This document shows, one piece after another, positions 7,404 through 12,304 of a stretch of DNA of 12,304 bases; position 1 is the stretch's first letter; the number at the start of each line of letters is the position of its first letter. Both the position numbers and the translations under genes were made by a program. The DNA comes from Bacillota bacterium (lineage in GTDB: Bacteria > Bacillota > Clostridia > Christensenellales > UBA1242), in assembly GCA_009787915.1 (NCBI GenBank), contig WQSK01000009.1, forward strand, positions 1-12,304, read 5' to 3'. Below the pieces are notes generated by a model. That model was not told the DNA's origin. It did no database searches and was given only the letters and a program-made list of their open reading frames with translations.

Positions 7404-8120
7404 TTATTTCTTGAAAACAAAAATATACTCGTGAGCAAGCAATAGAAAATTGAACTTTTCACTGTTAGTTTTCCAAAAGCCAGTTGCCTTGCAGTTATGT
7501 TGCTCCTTGATTATGATTTCTTTTATTTTGAACCCTGCGGATAAAAATTTTTGCATTACCTGAAAGCCAAGCGGTTGTACCATCCCATTTTTGCGAGTAT
7601 CTCCCATGACGATAGTGCAATACTTATCTTTTCGTAGAACTCGGTAACATTCTCTTGCGACTTGTTCAATCTTTTCAAGAAAAGGTTTTATTGGCAAATG
7701 TGATAAATCGCCGTCAATATATTCGCTATATTTTATGATATCTGCATAAGGCGGATGCGTGCAAATAAGGTCAACAGAATTGTCGTCAAGAGCAAAACAG
7801 GTTGCATCGCCTTGATAAACTTTAATTTGCGGACTGTATAACGAATCAAAGTTTAATTTGTTTGTGGTCAATTCTACGGCTTTGGGGTTGATGTCAATTC
7901 CTATTGCATTGCGATTATTGAGTTTGCATTCTATTAAAGTTGTTCCACCACCAACGAACATGTCAAGAACCAAATCATTCTCTTTCGAGTAACGCAAGAT
8001 AATGTTTTTTGCAACATACGGCGAAAAATTGCCACGATACTTGGAATCATGGGTCGCCCACTTGCCACGCTCTTTGAAACTCCAAACTGTGTTGGTTTCA
8101 AGTTCAAATTGCTTTTCCAT
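7404..8120 (-). CDS. DNA amino-methyltransferase, THPPY type (N6-A or N4-C)
   Basis: This is a 238-residue SAM-dependent DNA methyltransferase acting on an exocyclic amino group. The opening WSFKERGKWATHDSKYRGN is a signature of a widespread family of stand-alone and restriction-linked enzymes. Motif I FVGGGT is at 55-60, the acidic motif II GIDINP at 74-79 and catalytic motif IV THPPY at 121-125, so motif I precedes IV. A second domain ends in EYIFVFKK. The ATG overlaps the endonuclease stop by one base (TAATG), so translation is coupled. It occupies the operon place one might expect for DpnA, but DpnA-type enzymes have motif IV first, so this is a different lineage. Whether it methylates cytosine N4 or adenine N6, and at which site, is open. 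Confidence 0.88.
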   Translation of the reverse strand: MEKQFELETNTVWSFKERGKWATHDSKYRGNFSPYVAKNIILRYSKENDLVLDMFVGGGTTLIECKLNNRNAIGIDINPKAVELTTNKLNFDSLYSPQIKVYQGDATCFALDDNSVDLICTHPPYADIIKYSEYIDGDLSHLPIKPFLEKIEQVARECYRVLRKDKYCTIVMGDTRKNGMVQPLGFQVMQKFLSAGFKIKEIIIKEQHNCKATGFWKTNSEKFNFLLLAHEYIFVFKK

Positions 8121-8953
8121 TATTTTATAACCTTTGATAAAACTCCACTTTCAAGTTCGACAAGATTGTAAATATCATCAAGAATATCAAAAGTTGCTTT
8201 CAAATCATTTTTTGCGTTTCTCCAAGATGTCCCGTCAGTTATCCAAAAAAATTTAAATCCTTTGATGTTTTTTGACTTCTCTGCAATCAATTTATAACTT
8301 CTAGCAGTTTCATTCAATTTTGAACCGCTACCATTTCCACCATAGAAATTTGTCTCAATACCATATATCGTTGTATCAGTTTTGATGACAAAATCAAACT
8401 TCTTGTTGTCTGGGATTCCAGACAAGTTTATTCCCCAATTTCCCTCGATAGTCTTCACTTTCATCTCTTTGAAGTATGAAAATCCAGAGTTTTTGATATG
8501 TTGCTCAACAATATTCTCCATCAGTGTTCCGCCACGATTCTTTCTTCCATTTGAGTCCAAGCCTACTTCAACGCCAGTAGTATAGTCAATAATGTTGCCA
8601 GTTAGATGGTTTGAAATTAAATCAAACAAGCCCGACTCACTCATAAATAAAACACACTCTTCAACATCACATTTTGTGAAATTGAAAACATAGTTTTCAT
8701 TATGGTGGGTGACATATACAATTTGGTCACGAATCGCCAAAAGTATCGGGATACATCTTGCAACGCTTGGAAGTTTGTTAAATAATTCACGGAAATCTTT
8801 TTCTATATTTTTTGATCTTACAAGAGAACTCAGCGCTCCAAGTTCAATTTTTATTGAGTCCACATTTCGGTACACCTTGTTAAAATTTATATAGTACCCG
8901 AAGTCAGAAATACTAATTTTGAATTTGCTCAACCATTCATTAAAATTTCTCAT
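8120..8953 (-). CDS. dpnB: type II restriction endonuclease, DpnII family (GATC)
   Basis: This cuts unmethylated GATC. At 277 residues it aligns from memory with the DpnII endonuclease over most of its length: NFNEWLSKF near the start, VYRNVDSIKIELGALSSLV, TGVEVGLDSNGRKNRGG, KKFDFVIK, NFYGGNGSGSKLNETARSYK and WITDGTSWRNAKNDL near the end. The presumed catalytic cluster includes Asp187 and Glu200 (FDFVIK ... ETN), an atypical PD-(D/E)xK arrangement with Asn202 in place of Lys. A Shine-Dalgarno AAAGGAGA lies upstream inside the end of the methyltransferase gene, and the ATG overlaps that gene's stop by one base. This coupling puts methylation ahead of cutting. The family assignment is secure; GATC specificity follows from it and from the Dam-type partner. 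Confidence 0.95.
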   Translation of the reverse strand: MRNFNEWLSKFKISISDFGYYINFNKVYRNVDSIKIELGALSSLVRSKNIEKDFRELFNKLPSVARCIPILLAIRDQIVYVTHHNENYVFNFTKCDVEECVLFMSESGLFDLISNHLTGNIIDYTTGVEVGLDSNGRKNRGGTLMENIVEQHIKNSGFSYFKEMKVKTIEGNWGINLSGIPDNKKFDFVIKTDTTIYGIETNFYGGNGSGSKLNETARSYKLIAEKSKNIKGFKFFWITDGTSWRNAKNDLKATFDILDDIYNLVELESGVLSKVIK

Positions 8954-9870
8954 TACACCACTCTCCTTTGTTTGTTTATTTCAGCATTGTTATAGTTCCG
9001 AACAATTATTTCAGTTATATCTCCACGCTTGTCTGCTTGGCAATTTATCATTCGCCTTGCCTTAATTCGCATTATACCAAAACCATTGTACAAGTCGTCA
9101 AAGAAATTATCATTCAGATCAGAATTTTTCGGATCAGAGTTTGAAAGCATAACTTTGCACCCTTGCTTGCTTAATTGTCTTACAAGTTTGGCAAGTTGCT
9201 TTTGGTCATCATCATTAAAACCATTTTGTGAATATCCAACAAAAGATGCAGATGTAGTTAGTGGGCGATACGGTGGGTCAAAATAAAGAAAAGTGTTCTC
9301 TGTTGTGTAATTCAAACATTGCTTGTAATCACCATATAAAATTGTGACCTTTTGCAGTAACTTTGAAATTAGAGTTAAGTTGTCCACATCGTAGATACAA
9401 GGGTTTTTTGATTTGCCAAATGGCACGTTATACTCTCCCTTGCTATTAACTCGGTATAAACCATTAAAACAAGTCTTGTTCAAAAAAATAAAATCGGCGG
9501 CTTTTTCAAAATCATACTTGCCGTTTAGTTTTATTTCGTTATATCGCTTGCGAATGTCCAAATAAAATTTTGCTTGCTCATCAAGGCTTAGTGAAATGAA
9601 TTTTACTTTTAGTTGATCCAGTTGTTTAATAATTTCATTTACATCTTCCTTGATACAACGATAGCAATTTATAAGTTCTTTGTTCAAGTCGATAATGACT
9701 GCTTGCTCAACATTAAATCTTTGCAACACATCAAAAAGGACTGCGCCACCGCCAACAAATGGCTCTATATACACTTTGAAATCAGCAGGATAAAGTTCGC
9801 CAAACTTTTCTAAAAGTTGCCCTTTGCCACCTGCCCATTTCAAAAAAGGTTTTGCAATACCTTTGCTCAT
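8953..9870 (-). CDS. dpnM: DNA adenine methyltransferase, Dam/DpnM type (GATC)
   Basis: This N6-adenine methyltransferase protects GATC from the endonuclease encoded just downstream. Motif X KWAGGK is at residues 11-16, motif I EPFVGGGA at 36-43, the family block FNGLYRVNSKGEYNVPFG in the middle, and motif IV DPPY at 198-201. The length of 305 residues is slightly above M.DpnII. The open frame extends to an ATG at 9885, but I choose 9870 because a -10 box (TATTAT) lies inside that extension, 5 nt before 9870, and because family members start close to the KWAGGK block. Its stop overlaps the next start (TAATG), forming a three-gene operon with the endonuclease and a second methyltransferase. 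Confidence 0.95.
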   Translation of the reverse strand: MSKGIAKPFLKWAGGKGQLLEKFGELYPADFKVYIEPFVGGGAVLFDVLQRFNVEQAVIIDLNKELINCYRCIKEDVNEIIKQLDQLKVKFISLSLDEQAKFYLDIRKRYNEIKLNGKYDFEKAADFIFLNKTCFNGLYRVNSKGEYNVPFGKSKNPCIYDVDNLTLISKLLQKVTILYGDYKQCLNYTTENTFLYFDPPYRPLTTSASFVGYSQNGFNDDDQKQLAKLVRQLSKQGCKVMLSNSDPKNSDLNDNFFDDLYNGFGIMRIKARRMINCQADKRGDITEIIVRNYNNAEINKQRRVV

Positions 9871-9875
9871 ATTAA

Positions 9876-9904
9876 ATAATATCATGCTTTAATTCGCTTT
9901 GCAA
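9876..9904 (-). promoter_or_regulatory. dpnM operon promoter, predicted leaderless; sets start at 9870
   Basis: TTGCAA (9904-9899), 17 bp, then TATTAT (9881-9876) on the minus strand, with the -10 box ending 5 nt before the ATG at 9870. The TTGCAA box is its own reverse complement and could also serve a rightward promoter (TAAAAT at 9921-9926, 16-bp spacing). Confidence 0.65.
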
Positions 9905-9962
9905 TGCAAATTGAAATGTATAAAATTTTTGCCTACGGCGTGGGCTCTGGGAAAGGTTGGAT

Positions 9963-9986
9963 GGTGCGTGATGATATTAGGTGCGT
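9963..9986 (+). repeat. two direct repeats GGTGCGT, iteron-like
   Basis: GGTGCGT occurs at 9963-9969 and 9980-9986, 17 bp apart start to start, with ATGATATTA between. They lie just left of the nested palindrome. Short direct repeats beside a hairpin are where CRESS-type Rep proteins bind at their origins, but two 7-mers are weak evidence alone. Confidence 0.35.
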
Positions 9987-9991
9987 TGTCC

Positions 9992-10135
9992 CTTGTGTTT
10001 TCTCCCCTTTCGCCCTTGTTTCGTAGCACGAGCCACAAAAAGCAGTCAAGAGTTTTCCTGCGGACGTCTACTCTTGACTGCTTTTTGCGTTCGTGCATTT
10101 TGTGATTTGGGCGAAAGGGAAAGAAAACACGCAAG
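9992..10135. repeat. nested palindrome, candidate Rep origin
   Basis: Three stems share one centre near 10062. The outer arms are 9992-10015 and 10109-10135 (GTGTTTTCT...CCCTTTCGCCC against its complement, with a few mismatches). The middle arms are GCACGA (10026-10031) and TCGTGC (10091-10096). The inner arms are a perfect 17 bp (10037-10053 and 10070-10086). The 16-nt loop is TTTCCTGCGGACGTCT. It could extrude as a cruciform. Lying at the end of the rep operon and next to iteron-like repeats, it may be the replication origin nicked by the Rep. No circovirus-type nonanucleotide is seen in the loop. Confidence 0.6.
10037..10086. terminator. two-way intrinsic terminator at the palindrome core
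   Basis: The perfect 17-bp stem has AAAAA at one base and TTTTT at the other, so the RNA read from either strand ends its stem in a U-run. It would stop leftward rep-operon transcripts 53 nt past the last gene and any rightward transcript from the dpnM side. This role does not exclude an origin function for the larger palindrome. Confidence 0.6.
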
Positions 10136-10138
10136 CGG

Positions 10139-10525
10139 TCAATGTATCGGTAGGTCAAGGTCTTTTTCGATTCCGTCAATCTTGTCAATGAATCGTTGGC
10201 ATTTTATGATGTGTTGGTTAAGTGAAAACTTTATCATATCACGTGTTACTTCGTCGTTGTTCTCGGCAAATAGTTCGGGGTATTTGTCAAGGAATATTAG
10301 CATCATGTCAATCATATCGCCCGTGCGTTCCATGTGCTTTGATTTCATGGCGAATATCTTGTCAAAGTATTTTGTAAGACTTGAGAGCCATTTGCCATAC
10401 TCGCGGTCATCACGTTCGTCAAAATGCCCCATGTAAACATCGGGGACATTGAATTCTATGTCGACCATCTCTCGCATTGTCATAATTCTAATCTCTTTTT
10501 TTGTTGGCTTTTTTTCATTGCTCAT
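10139..10525 (-). CDS. unknown 128-residue protein of the rep operon
   Basis: I do not recognise this protein. It is a soluble, charged, predicted all-helical protein with a basic N-terminus (KKPTKKEIR) and a Met-rich middle (MKSKHMERTGDMIDMMLIFLDKYPELF); it ends in IEKDLDLPIH. There are no membrane segments and no clear DNA-binding motif. Its ATG overlaps the rep stop (ATGA, 4 bp), and a GAGGTG Shine-Dalgarno site sits 6 nt upstream inside rep, so it is co-translated with Rep. It ends 53 bp before the palindrome core. The position suggests a copy-control, replication or mobilisation accessory protein, by inference from context only. Confidence 0.75.
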   Translation of the reverse strand: MSNEKKPTKKEIRIMTMREMVDIEFNVPDVYMGHFDERDDREYGKWLSSLTKYFDKIFAMKSKHMERTGDMIDMMLIFLDKYPELFAENNDEVTRDMIKFSLNQHIIKCQRFIDKIDGIEKDLDLPIH

Positions 10526-11742
10526 GATTGCACCTCACTTATTTTAACTTCTGCACCTTGTTTTTCAAGTGCTGCGATTATCTCGTCACTTGGCTTGCCT
10601 TTCTGCCACTCGTAAATGTTTTGGTCTGGCATATAGATAATTTCGTTGACCCTACGCAAGAATCCACGATAGGACGGCTCTTTTGAATTTTCGGGGTCTT
10701 GCCGTTGTTTTCGCCAATGGTGGTCGATTGGGTAATTTGAGATTATAAAAACCTTTGTAAATGTAGCAGTTTTATTTTTGCCACGTGCCGTCAAAGAACA
10801 TGGGCGACCATTGAGCCATGTATTCATTTTTGTAATATCCACCGAACTATCGAACTCGTCAAAAATCAAAATGTCGTGGGCGTTGTATTCGTCAAACATA
10901 CCCTTGCGAAAGTCCGTGTCATATTCGCCGATGATATGTGCGTCTTGTGGTTGGCAACCTAAAACACGCTCATAGTAACTTGTTTTGCCTGCACCCTCTT
11001 TGCCATAGATATAAACCACGTGGACGTTGCGGACAACATTTTTCCAAACGCTTTGCAAGTATAATTGTTGAGCGTCAATAATTTTAGTGCCGTTCATAAC
11101 GGCGTGCCAAGAGTTATCTTCCAAAATCTGCTCGTATGGTGTGCGGTCTTTGATATAACTTTTAAGTTTTGTCTGGTCAAGTTTTCGTTGTCCTTCTTCC
11201 ACCAAATCGCCCCAAGAAAAGAAATCATATCCTTCTACCCTTGTTTTCGGTTTGTTGCAATATGCCACGCAATCGTAATTAGACCCCTCGCATTTGTGTA
11301 AGTGCCAAGTTGGAAACAGTTTGTGTACAACTTTCATGTCCATAGGTCGCTTAAAATGCAAAAACCCTTGCAAGTGCAGAAGCCCCGTCTTTTCGCCACG
11401 TTCATATTGAAAGCAAAAATAATCAATGTATTCTATCGTTTTGAAATATTCTTGTGCAGATTTGTAGTCTTTGAAAAAGATACGCTCGCCAATTACAGGG
11501 ATTGCGGAAGTCGGGTCATCTTTGACAAGTCGCTTTTCATATTGGCAATGGTGGAACAAAAAGAACTTTTCATTTTCGGGCAACTTGTGAAATGAAAAAT
11601 CATGATGCGTCCGTGCGTAACCTTGTTGTTCCGCCGTCAATTCGTCCATGTTGACGATATTCACGTTATCCGTCACAAACGGATTTGACAAAGTAAATGC
11701 AAATCTGACGGCACGATTTCGGTTGCGTTTTGGCTTGTCCAT
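10522..11742 (-). CDS. rep: CRESS-type Rep: HUH endonuclease plus superfamily 3 helicase
   Basis: This is a rolling-circle replication initiator of the kind shared by CRESS-DNA viruses and some bacterial plasmids. The nuclease half shows motif I FTLSN (16-20), motif II HLQGF (His123) and motif III YCNK with the probable nicking Tyr161 and Lys164. The helicase half shows Walker A GKEGAGKT (247-254), Walker B IFDEFD (Asp295-Glu296) and motif C IISN (Asn336), followed by FLRRVNE, a typical arginine-containing block. All six motifs are intact, so activity is likely. At 406 residues it is longer than circovirus Reps but in line with plasmid-borne relatives. Motif II reads HLQG, where one metal-binding His of a strict HUH pair is replaced by Gln. 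It is divergent from the integrase gene. Confidence 0.92.
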   Translation of the reverse strand: MDKPKRNRNRAVRFAFTLSNPFVTDNVNIVNMDELTAEQQGYARTHHDFSFHKLPENEKFFLFHHCQYEKRLVKDDPTSAIPVIGERIFFKDYKSAQEYFKTIEYIDYFCFQYERGEKTGLLHLQGFLHFKRPMDMKVVHKLFPTWHLHKCEGSNYDCVAYCNKPKTRVEGYDFFSWGDLVEEGQRKLDQTKLKSYIKDRTPYEQILEDNSWHAVMNGTKIIDAQQLYLQSVWKNVVRNVHVVYIYGKEGAGKTSYYERVLGCQPQDAHIIGEYDTDFRKGMFDEYNAHDILIFDEFDSSVDITKMNTWLNGRPCSLTARGKNKTATFTKVFIISNYPIDHHWRKQRQDPENSKEPSYRGFLRRVNEIIYMPDQNIYEWQKGKPSDEIIAALEKQGAEVKISEVQS

Positions 11743-11748
11743 GTGAAT

Positions 11749-11777
11749 ATTTTAGCAGTTCTTGTCGCTTTTGTCTA
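11749..11777 (-). promoter_or_regulatory. rep promoter, predicted leaderless
   Basis: TAGACA (11777-11772), 17 bp, then TAAAAT (11754-11749) with an extended TGC just upstream of it on the minus strand. The -10 box ends 6 nt before the rep ATG at 11742. Its -35 box directly abuts that of the integrase promoter. Confidence 0.7.
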
Positions 11778-11806
11778 TTGCGGTTTTTGTCGAAAAGTGA
11801 TATAAT
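11778..11806 (+). promoter_or_regulatory. integrase promoter with extended -10
   Basis: TTGCGG (11778-11783), 17 bp, then consensus TATAAT (11801-11806) preceded by TGA, an extended -10. Predicted transcription start is near 11813, giving an 84-nt leader before the integrase ATG, unlike the leaderless genes nearby. Confidence 0.75.
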
Positions 11807-11826
11807 TGTCTTGTGGAAATCACGAG

Positions 11827-11862
11827 AAAGGAGGGTGTGTGAACGTCGGCAGAGCCGACTAA
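11827..11862 (+). promoter_or_regulatory. integrase leader: Shine-Dalgarno, 7-codon ORF and hairpin
   Basis: AAAGGAGG (11827-11834), the strongest Shine-Dalgarno site seen in the window, is followed by GTG at 11839 opening a 7-codon frame (MNVGRAD, stop TAA 11860-11862). Five of those codons are the perfect hairpin GTCGGC-AGA-GCCGAC (11845-11859). A second frame from GTG 11835 runs 17 codons to TGA at 11886-11888, ending 8 bases before the integrase ATG. Either could couple ribosome movement to RNA folding or to re-initiation at the integrase, whose own start has no Shine-Dalgarno site. Confidence 0.45.
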
Positions 11863-11871
11863 CTTACAAAA

Positions 11872-11887
11872 AAGCGGTCTTAAATTG
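11872..11887 (+). repeat. 16-bp long-range inverted repeat, right copy
   Basis: AAGCGGTCTTAAATTG is the exact reverse complement of 4403-4418. It sits in the untranslated leader 9 nt before the integrase start codon, a place where integrase-binding or attachment sequences can occur. Confidence 0.5.
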
Positions 11888-11896
11888 AAATGAAAA

Positions 11897-12304
11897 ATGA
11901 CATATCAAGGAAAGACAATCAAAAAACACGTTCGGGGGAATTGGTTTGCAAGGGTGCGATTTAACGGCAAAGTAATTTCGATTTACGGGCATACACAATT
12001 AGAGTGCTACGGCAAATTAAAATTGGTGTGCGACAAAATCGAGATTGACAAAGCCCAAAAGTTTTTGCAAAAAGTTGAAAACTTAATCACACCGCAAATC
12101 AAAATGGTTGAGAACAAACCCAAGTACACTTTGCAAGAATGGTTTGACGAATGGCTTAATACTTACAAAGTGGGGCGAGTGCGACAAGCCACAATAGTTG
12201 CGTTCAAAAGGTCGTTCAAGAATTTTCACGAGTTACACGACACACCGATAACCGAGATTACAAGTTTAATGCTATCAAAAGCAATAAACAATTCGGGTCA
12301 AGGT
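11897..12304 (+). CDS. int: tyrosine integrase, N-terminal part, runs off window
   Basis: This is a site-specific recombinase that would integrate and excise the element. The 136 residues present cover an arm-binding domain (about 1-45: RGNWFARVRFNGKVISIYGHTQLECYGKLK, the three-strand AP2-like pattern) and a SAM-like core-binding domain from about residue 78 (YTLQEWFDEWLNTYK ... ITEITSLMLSKAINN). The catalytic domain with its Arg, His and Tyr lies beyond 12304, so activity cannot be judged. The start at 11897 is forced: an in-frame TGA lies at 11891-11893 and no other early start exists. No Shine-Dalgarno site is present; translation may depend on the upstream leader frames. It is divergent from rep. 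Confidence 0.85.
   Translation, partial: MTYQGKTIKKHVRGNWFARVRFNGKVISIYGHTQLECYGKLKLVCDKIEIDKAQKFLQKVENLITPQIKMVENKPKYTLQEWFDEWLNTYKVGRVRQATIVAFKRSFKNFHELHDTPITEITSLMLSKAINNSGQG

Larger units (their letters stand above)
9933..10086 (+). ncRNA. possible structured RNA ending at the T-run hairpin
   Basis: This is a hypothesis. A rightward promoter can be drawn from the shared TTGCAA box (9899-9904) and TAAAAT (9921-9926), giving a start near 9933. A strong hairpin ending in TTTTT at 10086 would end the transcript after about 154 nt. The stretch encodes no believable protein. It runs toward the rep operon, as a plasmid copy-control RNA might, but it is not antisense to the rep coding region. 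No known RNA family is recognised. Confidence 0.2.

Noticed and set aside
9871..9885. Upstream start for dpnM at 9885
   Set aside because: The five extra codons contain the -10 box TATTAT, placed 5 nt before the ATG at 9870 as in the other leaderless genes; the family N-terminus also fits 9870.
9971..9980. ATGATATTAG as a CRESS nonanucleotide nick site
   Set aside because: It is only loosely like TAGTATTAC or TAATATTAC, and it is not in a hairpin loop.
9981..10436. 151-residue plus-strand frame across the palindrome
   Set aside because: It runs through the hairpin and antisense to the coupled 128-residue gene, which has a clear Shine-Dalgarno site and overlap with rep.
1..12304. tRNA genes, rRNA genes, CRISPR arrays or insertion sequences
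   Set aside because: I saw no cloverleaf-like sequence, no regularly spaced repeat array and no transposase; the only recombinase is the partial integrase.

Overview
The window joins two unlike pieces of a bacterial chromosome. Positions 1 to about 4260 are housekeeping: the start of obg (minus), two small unrecognised genes (plus), hpf encoding a long-form ribosome hibernation factor (minus), and a ClpA/ClpC-type unfoldase gene (minus). Positions 4660 to 12304 are accessory and more AT-rich. Long HPF, a ClpC-like unfoldase and good Shine-Dalgarno sites inside operons suit a Bacillota/Clostridia-like host, but I cannot place it more precisely.

The accessory part has three blocks. (1) A rightward pair, 4666-7403: a C5 cytosine methyltransferase, then a GHKL ATPase with a C-terminal HEPN/Ymh-like domain carrying an R-x4-H motif. 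(2) A leftward operon, 9870-7404: a Dam/DpnM-type GATC adenine methyltransferase, a DpnII-family GATC endonuclease and a third amino-methyltransferase with a THPPY motif. The two operons meet tail to tail with stop codons touching at 7403/7404. (3) A leftward rep operon, 11742-10139: a CRESS-type Rep (HUH endonuclease plus superfamily 3 helicase) and an unknown 128-residue protein. A divergent tyrosine integrase gene runs off the right edge. Between blocks 2 and 3 lies a roughly 145-bp nested palindrome next to a short direct repeat, a candidate replication origin and/or two-way terminator. I read the right half as an integrated CRESS-Rep plasmid or integrative element, with the methyltransferase/nuclease genes as its likely defence cargo.

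Two signals cut across the genes. First, nearly every gene that begins a transcription unit has a sigma70-type -35/-10 pair (17-bp spacing) whose -10 box ends 5-6 nt before the ATG, so the transcripts should be leaderless; genes inside operons carry Shine-Dalgarno sites instead. Second, by eye the tetramers AGCT and CCGG never occur in the 12.3 kb. GATC never occurs outside 4693-9618 but occurs about 15 times inside, in the restriction-modification genes. TCGA, with the same base composition as AGCT and GATC, is common. This suggests long-term restriction pressure on host and Rep element, and a separate origin for the restriction-modification block.
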